In this document: in pieces, positions 1-6,543 of the stretch
How the letters are laid out: every line of letters starts with the position of its first letter
Position numbering within the stretch: position 1 is the stretch's first letter
NCBI GenBank assembly: GCA_001189215.1
Contig: LFCR01000003.1
Span: 1-11,614 of the forward strand
DNA from: Parcubacteria bacterium C7867-008
Lineage (GTDB): Bacteria > Patescibacteria > Paceibacteria > UBA9973 > UBA2103
Direction: 5' to 3'
DNA length: 11,614 nucleotides
Notes under the pieces: model-generated
What the model saw: only the letters and a program-made list of their open reading frames with translations
Databases searched by the model: none
Told to the model about the DNA's origin: nothing
Position numbers and translations under genes: made by a program

Positions 1-73
1 CCCATTCCGAACACGGAAGTTAAGCCTCTTTGAGCCGATGGTACTCGAAAGGGGAGAGTAGGTTGTCGCCAGC
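1..73 (+). rRNA. rrf: 5S ribosomal RNA, 3' part (5' end outside window)
   Basis: The first bases carry the conserved 5S core CCCATTCCGAACACGGAAGT, followed by TTAAGCC, CCGATGGTACT and GAGAGTAGG, and the 3' strand of the closing helix ending in TCGCCAGC. Roughly the first 30 to 40 bases of the gene lie before the window, so the pairing of the terminal helix cannot be checked. The exact 3' end is uncertain by a few bases because a hairpin begins at 72. The RNA is a component of the large ribosomal subunit. It is followed at once by a hairpin and terminator, as expected for the last gene of an rRNA operon. Confidence 0.95.
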
Positions 74-101
74 GTTCTGGGTGCGTAAGTACTCAGAACG
101 C
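72..101 (+). other. hairpin directly after 5S (possible 3' processing stem)
   Basis: Bases 72-82 (GCGTTCTGGGT) pair with 91-101 (ACTCAGAACGC) over 11 positions with one G-U pair, leaving an 8-base loop. The stem begins at the apparent 5S 3' end and its last three bases (99-101) are also the base of the following terminator stem, so the full forms of the two hairpins compete. Function is inferred: it may mark the site for 5S 3' trimming. Confidence 0.6.
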
Positions 102-128
102 AAAAACCGCCCTCGGGCGGTTTTTGCG
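99..128 (+). terminator. strong rho-independent terminator of the rRNA operon
   Basis: Bases 99-112 (CGCAAAAACCGCCC) are the exact reverse complement of 115-128 (GGGCGGTTTTTGCG), giving a GC-rich core stem with a small CTCG-type loop followed by five T. The matching A-run on the left arm means it could also work on the opposite strand. It separates the rRNA transcription unit from the gene beginning at 149. Confidence 0.9.
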
Positions 129-136
129 TTTATATA

Positions 137-142
137 TATAAT
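137..142 (+). promoter_or_regulatory. -10 element TATAAT placed for a leaderless transcript
   Basis: A perfect TATAAT is followed by exactly six bases (AGAGAG) and then the ATG at 149. With usual sigma-70 spacing, transcription would start on the A of the start codon. The place where a -35 element should be is occupied by the rRNA terminator and shows no consensus, and the surrounding TATATATATA tract could produce this match by chance. Confidence 0.55.
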
Positions 143-148
143 AGAGAG

Positions 149-913
149 ATGGATTGGTCCACACGTAGACGCACGGTAGTATTCGCAATCATCGGCTCAG
201 CGATTGTATCGTTGCTCGTGGTTATCGCTATTGCCATCTTCTATGACACACCAACGTGTACAGATCAAAAACAGAATCAGGATGAAACCGGTGTGGACTG
301 TGGGGGACCCTGTGCCCATGCTTGTGTCGCTGACGTGAAAGATGCAGAGGTGCAATTTGCACGAGCGGTCTCACCAGCAGCAACGCGCACCGATGTGATT
401 GCGTATGTGAAGAACTCAAATGCTAATGCGTATGCATATGGAGTACATGCAACTGTAGAACTCTATGATGCAACTCACGCACTCCTGGCAACTCGTGACG
501 TTACCATCAATCTTCCGGCAGGTACCGTAGTGCCAGTATTTGTTGAAGGCATGCTAACGAGTGACGTTCCCGTTACACAGACATTCTTTACGATAGACAA
601 ATCAACGGTGCAGTGGACACGCACTACCAGTAAGCCACTGTTCCCAAATGTAAAAGATACGCAGTGGCGTATGGGAGATCAGCCACGTGTTACAGCAACC
701 CTGGTTAATCCAGCTGCGAAGGAGCAGACAAACATCAAGCTCATCGCTACCGTATTTGATGTTAATAACGAAGCAATTGCTGCGAGTCGTACGCTCGTGA
801 CCTCGCTACCGTCACAAGGCACTGCACCCATAATATTCACCTGGAATGTTCCGTTCATCCGTGAGCCTGCTCGCGTTGAGATCGTACCGGTTACCGAGGT
901 GCGTGTTCCATGA
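149..913 (+). CDS. Membrane-anchored extracytoplasmic protein with Cys motif and FxLYD-like beta domain
   Basis: Residues 1-10 are basic and followed by one hydrophobic segment (about 12-33), which predicts an N-in, C-out anchor. Just outside the membrane (about 36-59) is a motif with four cysteines, ending DETGVDCGGPC and AHAC. I recognise this type of motif from secreted or surface proteins of CPR bacteria, archaea and others. The four Cys could form two disulfides. The rest (about 60-254) is beta-rich, with features such as VELYDATHALLATRD, NLPAGTVVPVFVEG and FTIDKS that resemble FxLYD-type domains, probably two beta sandwiches. No catalytic residues are evident. The stop overlaps the rodA start in ATGA (910-913), so the two are co-transcribed and probably translationally coupled. 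This suggests, without proving, a role in envelope growth. The exact function is unknown. Confidence 0.8.
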   Translation: MDWSTRRRTVVFAIIGSAIVSLLVVIAIAIFYDTPTCTDQKQNQDETGVDCGGPCAHACVADVKDAEVQFARAVSPAATRTDVIAYVKNSNANAYAYGVHATVELYDATHALLATRDVTINLPAGTVVPVFVEGMLTSDVPVTQTFFTIDKSTVQWTRTTSKPLFPNVKDTQWRMGDQPRVTATLVNPAAKEQTNIKLIATVFDVNNEAIAASRTLVTSLPSQGTAPIIFTWNVPFIREPARVEIVPVTEVRVP

Positions 914-2046
914 CCGAACTATTTAGACTGAATCCCATACGTGCGGTGCTCGCTACCTGGCCGCTCCTTGCTATTGCCGTGACCATATCGCTGCTCGGTA
1001 TCCTCACCATGCATCCGTTTGATGGCGCGAGTTCACTAGCACCTCGTCAGCTGGTATGGCTCGGTATTGGCATCCTGGTATATACCGGCTGTGCACTCAT
1101 GGATATGCGGTTTATACGCCGTACCGCGGTGATCATATCGGGCTATCTAGTGGTGCTTATATTGCTTGCAGTGCTCTTGGTAGTTGGTCAGGCGATGATG
1201 GGGGCGAAGAGTTGGTTTGATCTTGGTCTCCTCGCGTTTCAGCCGGCAGACCTTGCAAAGCTTGTGGTGATTGCACTACTTGCCAAATACTTCTCTCGAA
1301 GACATATGGAGATTGGACACATCTCGCATGTGATCATTTCCGGTATTTATACCGCAGCGGTTGTGTTACTTGTCCTCGTACAACCAGACCTTGGAACAGC
1401 CGTGATCCTAATGTCTGTTTGGTTCGGTATGGTGCTGGTGTCTGGCATATCAAAAAAGCATCTCGCCATTGTGTTCACGCTTGGGATCGTAACCGCAGCA
1501 GGTCTTTGGTTCTTTGGTCTCCATGATTATCAACGGACTCGTATCATGGCGTTCGTTAATCCTGCAGCCGATATTCGTGGTGCGGGATACAACGCGTATC
1601 AAGCAACGGTTGCTGCTGGTTCAGGACAGTTGTGGGGGAAGGGAATTGGATACGGAACACAGTCTAAACTCCGCTTCTTACCGGAGTATGAGACAGACTT
1701 CATCTTTGCTGCATATGCAGAGGAGTGGGGATTTGTTGGAATCGTATTGCTCCTCATTCTGTACGCGTTACTCCTTATGAATCTGTTTTCGATATCGAGA
1801 CACTCCGCCACAAACTTTGATGCCTTATTTGCCATTGGAGTTGCATTGTTATTCCTCGCACACCTCGCAATACATGCTGGAATCAATTTAGGATTACTTC
1901 CTGTTACCGGTACCACCATTCCATTTATGAGTTCTGGAGGCTCGCACGTGATTATGGAATTCGCTGCACTAGGTATTGTTGCTTCTCTTTCTCAGCATGC
2001 ACGTAGTGTGCCTCGAGATAGTGCAGCAGCGGAGTACGAAGGGTAG
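910..2046 (+). CDS. rodA: RodA/FtsW (SEDS) family peptidoglycan glycosyltransferase
   Basis: SEDS proteins polymerise lipid II into glycan strands in the membrane, working with a class B penicillin-binding protein. The 378-residue product has about ten hydrophobic segments. It carries the family landmarks LVQPDLGTAVILM, GKGIGYGTQSKLRFLPE, and the PVTGTTIPFMSSGGS loop near the C-terminus. The catalytic Asp of the family corresponds to D263 in ETDFIFAAYAEEWGFVG. The loop sequences and short tails fit RodA (elongation) better than FtsW (division), but the distinction is not certain. The start overlaps the preceding stop by 4 nt and has a GAGGT sequence (896-900) nine bases upstream, one of the few Shine-Dalgarno-like sites here. 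No PBP2, MreB or MreC gene is adjacent, so this is not the classical mre-rod cluster. It converges on the GT4 gene with a 4-nt gap. Confidence 0.92.
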   Translation: MTELFRLNPIRAVLATWPLLAIAVTISLLGILTMHPFDGASSLAPRQLVWLGIGILVYTGCALMDMRFIRRTAVIISGYLVVLILLAVLLVVGQAMMGAKSWFDLGLLAFQPADLAKLVVIALLAKYFSRRHMEIGHISHVIISGIYTAAVVLLVLVQPDLGTAVILMSVWFGMVLVSGISKKHLAIVFTLGIVTAAGLWFFGLHDYQRTRIMAFVNPAADIRGAGYNAYQATVAAGSGQLWGKGIGYGTQSKLRFLPEYETDFIFAAYAEEWGFVGIVLLLILYALLLMNLFSISRHSATNFDALFAIGVALLFLAHLAIHAGINLGLLPVTGTTIPFMSSGGSHVIMEFAALGIVASLSQHARSVPRDSAAAEYEG

Positions 2047-2050
2047 TACT

Positions 2051-3187
2051 CTACGAGCTATATACTGCAAGGGTTTTTGAGCACATGCGCTCTTTTGAGA
2101 AATCAGCAGCCACTCGTTCTGAGAGTGTATGTCCAAGTTGAGTTGCATACTCTGGATCATCAAGAAGCTTTTTAAGTGCTGCAGCTAGTTCCTTTGGTTG
2201 AAGAGCAGGTATAAGTAAACCAGTTTTTCCGTCTTCGATAATTTCAGGAATACCGCCAACTCGAGTTGCTACAACGGGAAGCACTGCAGCACCTGCCTCA
2301 AGCAATGCATATGCGAGTCCTTCGGTCCGTGAACATAACACAAATATATCGAACGCAGACAGATACGACGGAGCATCAGGAACGAAACCAGCAAGGGTAA
2401 CGTGCTCGGTAAGTCCACGCTCTTTGCATTTGAACTCAAGAGCAGCGCGATTCTGGCCCTCACCAAGTACCACTAATCGTAGATCAGGATTCGAGGGAAG
2501 GAGTATAGCTAGTGCATCGATAGCATCTTCAATCCGTTTGGTTGGATGAAGCTCTGCGGTGATACCAATCCATCGGCCGCCTTTGTCTGCGTTGGTAAGT
2601 GCAGAACGGGCCTCAATTCGTGATTGCAGTGCTATACGATCTGCACCGTTATGGATAATGGTACTTTTCTCTTGGATAGCGGGGAGCCAGCTCATGTCTC
2701 TAAATACTGCACGTGATACACAAATTGTTCGTGTGCAAAGATAGATGATCAATGCGTAAATTCCCTTGAAGATAATCTTTTGCAAAAGAGGGCGTGCTTC
2801 GTTGAATGCCCATCCATGTGCAGTGAAGATAATATGTGGGATCTTTGCACTACGTGCTGCAAGTGCGCCTACGATCCCTGCCTTTGAACTGTTTACATGT
2901 ACCACCTCCGGTTGCTCCGCTTTGAATAGAGTCAGTAATTCTTTGTATGCCTGAATATCTGATCCAAGTTTAATATCACGTCCCATGCTTAGAATGTGAT
3001 GGGTGCGGATACTCTCTGCCTCCAGTCTCTCCGAGAGAGCGCCGGGGGTGCCATATGCAACGCTTACGTCATATCCTTTAGACCGAGCGTATATAGCAAG
3101 GTCAAATACATATCTTTGTGCACCACCCCAATTGGCCTTGGTAATGACATACAGAATCTTCTTGTTAGTGAGTTCGGAAACGTCCAT
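2051..3187 (-). CDS. GT4-family glycosyltransferase
   Basis: A 378-residue GT-B fold enzyme that transfers a sugar from a nucleotide-sugar donor, probably onto a lipid-linked or surface glycan at the cytoplasmic membrane face. The N-terminal domain begins KILYVITKANWGGAQRYV, with the GGAQ loop typical of GT4 enzymes, and contains VVHVNSSKAGIVGALAARS and FTAHGW. The C-terminal domain has GITAELHPTKRIEDAI, VVLGEGQNRAAL and the E-x7-E donor-binding motif (E289 and E297 in EGLAYALLEAG). This is followed by VVATRVGGIPEII and GKTGLLIP. Length and domain order are normal, and the gene appears intact. It has no same-strand neighbour nearby, so it is probably transcribed alone from the 53-bp region it shares with the divergent sugar-phosphate transferase gene. 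Donor and acceptor cannot be read from sequence. The neighbouring initiating transferase suggests a shared glycan pathway. Confidence 0.9.
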   Translation of the reverse strand: MDVSELTNKKILYVITKANWGGAQRYVFDLAIYARSKGYDVSVAYGTPGALSERLEAESIRTHHILSMGRDIKLGSDIQAYKELLTLFKAEQPEVVHVNSSKAGIVGALAARSAKIPHIIFTAHGWAFNEARPLLQKIIFKGIYALIIYLCTRTICVSRAVFRDMSWLPAIQEKSTIIHNGADRIALQSRIEARSALTNADKGGRWIGITAELHPTKRIEDAIDALAILLPSNPDLRLVVLGEGQNRAALEFKCKERGLTEHVTLAGFVPDAPSYLSAFDIFVLCSRTEGLAYALLEAGAAVLPVVATRVGGIPEIIEDGKTGLLIPALQPKELAAALKKLLDDPEYATQLGHTLSERVAADFSKERMCSKTLAVYSS

Positions 3188-3240
3188 AGGGGAAGGGTAG
3201 TTGTATGATATAACAGTCCTACTTCAATGATCGTTACCCT
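3188..3240. promoter_or_regulatory. divergent intergenic region with candidate promoters
   Basis: These 53 bp must hold the start signals of both divergent genes. On the plus strand a GATATAAC (-10-like TATAAC, 3209-3214) is visible. On the minus strand TTGAAG (rc of 3222-3227) followed after 16 bases by TACAAC (rc of 3200-3205) would place transcription start about 6 bases before the GT4 ATG. None is a strong consensus. No clear Shine-Dalgarno sequence precedes the ATG at 3241. Confidence 0.4.
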
Positions 3241-4611
3241 ATGACGTACGGCCGAAAAGCTATTCTCATCCTTTTTCTAGGGGACGTTGTTGCGTTCGTG
3301 AGTTCACTGTGGCTAACACTGCTCTTTAGATACGGGCAGGTTCCAACAGACGAGCTCATAACAGACCATCTCCCATCGTTTGGTTTGCTGTTTGCGCTCT
3401 GGATTCTGGTCTTCTATATGGCTGGACTATACGGTAAGCGCATAGTGCTGTTCAAGAGTCGTTTGTGGGGAATTATTCTTCGCGTACAGTCTTTCAATAT
3501 TGTTCTTGCAGCACTCTTCTTTTTCTTCATCCCGGGCATTGCCATTGCTCCGAAGACAAACTTGATCTTGTACCTCTTCATATCACTTGCGATCGTATTC
3601 TTTTGGCGTATCGGTGCATTCCCGCGCATAAGCCGTCCTTCTAACCGTACGCACGCTGCAATTATTGGTACAGGTCCTGAGGTATGGGAGCTTGTTGAGG
3701 AAGTAAACAATAATCCCCGCTATCATTTAGATTTTCCAGTGGTGGAAGAACCAGAGACTCTTATTCAAGACTTTGATCTGTTTGCAAGCAAACTGCAAGA
3801 AGCAGGAGTCTCTATGTTGGTGGTTGATACTGCTAACGATGTGTTACGCCCACTACTCCCACGTATCTACGAACTCTCATTCATAACACAGCGCTATCAA
3901 TTCGCTGATTTCTATGACGTCTACGAAGAAGTATTTGACCGAGTCCCATTGTCTCTTCTTGAATATGACTGGTTCCTCAAGAACGTATCGGCGACGGGCG
4001 CAAGTTTCTATGGAGCAAGTAAGCGGGTTATCGATATACTGGGTGCTCTTGCCATGGGTCTTATAACGCTTATTGCATTACCGTTTGTATTCATCGCACT
4101 GAAGCTTGAAGGTCCTGGTCCACTATTCCTCAAACAAGATCGCATTGGAAGACACGGTGAGAAAGTTCGTGCATACAAATTCCGTAGCATGACGAGTGAC
4201 AATACTGCCTCTGCAGAATGGGTAGGGGAGGAACAGAAGACCAATCGCGTAACAAAGGTGGGCGCAGTGCTTCGCCAAACATCACTTGATGAATTCCCTC
4301 AGTTCTTAAATATTCTCCGTGGTGAGATATCTCTTATAGGGCCACGTAATGACATTGAAGGACTTGGTTCCAGACTTGCCGAAGCAATTCCGTATTACAA
4401 CATTCGTTACATCGTTACCCCAGGCATAACTGGCTGGGCACAGATTAATCAGCAATATGAACAGGGCAATATAAGCCCTCAATCTATTGAAGAAACGAAG
4501 ACACGTCTTGCCTATGATTTCTACTATATCAAGAACCGCTCACTGGCTCTTGATATCGTCATAGCGCTCAAGACGGTGAAGCGTATGTTATTCCGCATCA
4601 GTTCTTGGTAG
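3241..4611 (+). CDS. Polyprenyl-phosphate sugar-1-phosphate transferase (WbaP/WcaJ type), initiating glycan synthesis
   Basis: This enzyme type moves a sugar-1-phosphate from a nucleotide sugar to undecaprenyl phosphate, the first committed step of many surface polysaccharides or glycoprotein glycans. The 456-residue product has about four hydrophobic N-terminal segments (about 8-120). A soluble nucleotide-binding-like middle domain follows, starting HAAIIGTGPEVWELV. The C-terminal bacterial sugar transferase domain covers about 260-456. Its hallmarks are SKRVIDILGA plus a re-entrant hydrophobic stretch, GPGPLFLKQDRIGRHG, YKFRSMTSDN, TSLDEFPQFLNILRGEISLIGPR (catalytic Asp-Glu pair D350-E351), PGITGWAQIN and DFYYIKNRS. 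Architecture and length match full-length WbaP/WcaJ-like enzymes. The sugar specificity cannot be told. The gene heads an operon with the SDR gene 11 nt downstream and then folD. Confidence 0.92.
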   Translation: MTYGRKAILILFLGDVVAFVSSLWLTLLFRYGQVPTDELITDHLPSFGLLFALWILVFYMAGLYGKRIVLFKSRLWGIILRVQSFNIVLAALFFFFIPGIAIAPKTNLILYLFISLAIVFFWRIGAFPRISRPSNRTHAAIIGTGPEVWELVEEVNNNPRYHLDFPVVEEPETLIQDFDLFASKLQEAGVSMLVVDTANDVLRPLLPRIYELSFITQRYQFADFYDVYEEVFDRVPLSLLEYDWFLKNVSATGASFYGASKRVIDILGALAMGLITLIALPFVFIALKLEGPGPLFLKQDRIGRHGEKVRAYKFRSMTSDNTASAEWVGEEQKTNRVTKVGAVLRQTSLDEFPQFLNILRGEISLIGPRNDIEGLGSRLAEAIPYYNIRYIVTPGITGWAQINQQYEQGNISPQSIEETKTRLAYDFYYIKNRSLALDIVIALKTVKRMLFRISSW

Positions 4612-4622
4612 TCTACCTATAT

Positions 4623-5693
4623 ATGAAGCACACCGTCCTTATTACCGGAGCAGCAGGATATGTCGGCGCGATGCTGGTGGAGAAATTCGCTGCACGTGAG
4701 GACGTACATACTATTATTGGTATCGATAAGGAGCCTAAGCCAGAAGCATTTAATGAAATAGAGAAACTTACCTACTTTGAGATCAATACTGCTGACGAAT
4801 GGGAAGATCTTATTGAAGGTATAGAGCCCGATATTGTAATCCATACCGCATGGCAGATTCGAGAGATCTACGGTAATCACGCGCTCACCTGGCGATGGAA
4901 TATTGATGGTTCTGATAAAGTCTTTGATTACGTGTTCAGCCACCCGAACGTAAAACGTCTTGTTCACTTCTCAACAGTTGCTTCGTACGGTGCCTATCCA
5001 GAAAACACGATTGAACAGCGTTTCACCGAAAAGGATCCATTTAGATTGATGGACTACCTCTATGCAGAAGAGAAGCGTATTACAGAAAGTCATCTAGAAG
5101 AGAAATACGAAGGTCGTCTCAATAAAGACATCAGTGTTGCAATTGTACGACCAGCAGCTATTACCGGCCCCCGTGGTCGTTACATGCGTATTCGCTTTGG
5201 ACTACAAGCAACACTTTCTGGACAGATGAAAGATTCATTCGCGTATCGTGTAGTTTCGGCGATGGTATCTGTCGTCCCGATTACTCCCAAGTGGGTGCGT
5301 CAATTCATCCATGAAGATGATGTTGCGGGTATTGTATCCAGACTTGCCTTTGGTGAACCAGTACAGGGGTATGAAGTATTTAATATTTGCCCTCCCGGCA
5401 AAGTGGTACGCGGGAATGACATGGCAATGGCAGTAGGGAAGCGTGCACTGCCAGTGTCTCCCTGGATGGTTCGTCTTCCATTCTTTGTCTTCTGGCACCT
5501 CACTCGTGGAAAGATCCCAACGGGTCGTGGTGCGTGGAAGAGCTACTCGTACCCAATTGCAGTAGATGGGTCAAAGGTGTCTCGTGAACTAGGGTACGTC
5601 TACAAGCATGAAGGATTCGATGCCTTCTACTATACCGACGGTGAATATGAATATGCTGTTCCTCCACTCCAGCGTCGTAACAAAGAGAAATGA
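4623..5693 (+). CDS. Extended SDR: NAD-dependent sugar epimerase/dehydratase family
   Basis: The 356-residue product opens with a Rossmann nucleotide-binding motif, TGAAGYVG (residues 8-15). It has an acidic residue after strand beta-2 (GIDKEPK), favouring NAD(H), and an active-site set with S117/T118 in HFSTVASYG and Y147-x3-K151 in YLYAEEK. VRPAAITGPRGRY and FIHEDDVAGIV are also typical of extended SDRs acting on nucleotide sugars. The C-terminal half, which sets the substrate, is not one I can assign. I chose ATG 4623 because the Rossmann strand begins immediately there; a TTG at 4605 would add six residues and overlap the upstream stop. Position between the initiating transferase and folD suggests it prepares or modifies the sugar nucleotide used for the surface glycan. 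A role in another oxidoreductase pathway is possible. The stop overlaps the folD start in ATGA. Confidence 0.87.
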   Translation: MKHTVLITGAAGYVGAMLVEKFAAREDVHTIIGIDKEPKPEAFNEIEKLTYFEINTADEWEDLIEGIEPDIVIHTAWQIREIYGNHALTWRWNIDGSDKVFDYVFSHPNVKRLVHFSTVASYGAYPENTIEQRFTEKDPFRLMDYLYAEEKRITESHLEEKYEGRLNKDISVAIVRPAAITGPRGRYMRIRFGLQATLSGQMKDSFAYRVVSAMVSVVPITPKWVRQFIHEDDVAGIVSRLAFGEPVQGYEVFNICPPGKVVRGNDMAMAVGKRALPVSPWMVRLPFFVFWHLTRGKIPTGRGAWKSYSYPIAVDGSKVSRELGYVYKHEGFDAFYYTDGEYEYAVPPLQRRNKEK

Positions 5694-6526
5694 TCATCGA
5701 TGGCCGATCAATAGCATCAGACATACTCGCAGAGGCACGCGAAATAGCGTCGCATCTTCCTCATGTCCCGGTGGTACGTGCGGTGGTAGTCTGTCCGTCT
5801 GCCGCAACAGAGTCCTATCTGAAAGTTAAATCTGCACGCGCTGAAGATGCCGGCATGCAAATGCAGGTGGTGCAAATTGCAAACGATGCTTCAACGGAAG
5901 ATGTTATACAGGCGGTTAAAGAGCCTGGAGCAGATGCTGTAATCGTACAACTACCGCTTCCTGATGGTCTTGATCAAGATGCGATTCTTGCAAGTATTCC
6001 TGAAACTCAAGATGCTGATGTACTTTCTGCAAATGCGTACATTTCATTTGAGCAAGGAATCGATGGCGCACTTATACCGCCAGTTGCAGGAGCTGTTGCT
6101 GAGATATGTGCACGTACCGATGTCTCAGTATCAGGAAAGAAAGCGTTGGTGATTGGTAACGGGAGACTTGTTGGGAAGCCAGTGTGGCAGTGGTTAGTGC
6201 ATCAGGGAGCAGATGCGCTTATCGTTACGCGTGCGACACAAGCAACACTCCCTATGCTTATGCCAAATATGGATATCATTGTTTCAGGAGCAGGTAGTCC
6301 TGGACTGGTACAACCGGAACATCTTAAAGAAGGAGTCATACTCATTGATGCGGGTACCAGTGAATCAAATGGTGCGATCGTAGGTGATGCCGATCCAGCC
6401 TGTGCAAAAGTTGCTTCTGTATTCACCCCAGTGCCTGGTGGGGTAGGGCCCATTGCAGTGGCATGTCTTTTCCGTAATGCAGCAGTATTGGCTACCCGAG
6501 CGCTTTTGACAAACGACCCCGCCTAG
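5690..6526 (+). CDS. folD: FolD-like methylenetetrahydrofolate dehydrogenase/cyclohydrolase (divergent)
   Basis: FolD interconverts 5,10-methylene-, methenyl- and 10-formyl-tetrahydrofolate in the cytoplasm. The 278-residue protein is near full length. It keeps the catalytic Lys (SYLKVK, K47), the Gln of VQLPLP (Q87), a D-x-D (D108, D110) where the family has DVDGF, and the C-terminal TPVPGGVGP (246-254). Three usually conserved places differ. DVDGF is DADVL, the folate-side PCTP motif is IPPV, and the NADP-binding GRSxxVGKP reads GNGRLVGKP (156-164), so the usual Arg-Ser positions are Asn-Gly with an Arg two places later. Catalytic residues remain, so an active enzyme is likely, but cofactor or folate binding may be altered. 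It is the last gene of the glycan operon, overlapping the SDR stop by 4 nt, and its 3' end contains the secD promoter. Confidence 0.9.
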   Translation: MIIDGRSIASDILAEAREIASHLPHVPVVRAVVVCPSAATESYLKVKSARAEDAGMQMQVVQIANDASTEDVIQAVKEPGADAVIVQLPLPDGLDQDAILASIPETQDADVLSANAYISFEQGIDGALIPPVAGAVAEICARTDVSVSGKKALVIGNGRLVGKPVWQWLVHQGADALIVTRATQATLPMLMPNMDIIVSGAGSPGLVQPEHLKEGVILIDAGTSESNGAIVGDADPACAKVASVFTPVPGGVGPIAVACLFRNAAVLATRALLTNDPA

Positions 6527-6533
6527 GTACACT
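6506..6533 (+). promoter_or_regulatory. near-consensus sigma-70-type promoter of secDF
   Basis: A perfect -35 hexamer TTGACA (6506-6511) lies inside the last codons of folD and is separated by 16 bases from the -10 TACACT (6528-6533). Expected transcription start is near 6540, only about 4 bases before the secD ATG at 6544. The transcript would therefore be nearly leaderless, and no Shine-Dalgarno sequence fits in that space. This is the clearest protein-gene promoter in the window. Confidence 0.75.
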
Positions 6534-6543
6534 GTCCCTATCT

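Noticed and set aside
1599..1919. Antisense open frame inside rodA (and similar frames opposite the other genes)
   Set aside because: They lie opposite well-supported conserved genes and show no family motifs or start signals.
2032..2051. GAGTAC/GTACTC hairpin spanning the convergent stops of rodA and the GT4 gene
   Set aside because: Six base pairs, no T-run on either side, so not convincing as a terminator.
4605..4622. TTG start adding MVVYLY to the SDR protein
   Set aside because: The Rossmann motif starts right after ATG 4623 and the TTG lies inside the upstream gene's last codons; the extra residues match no family feature.
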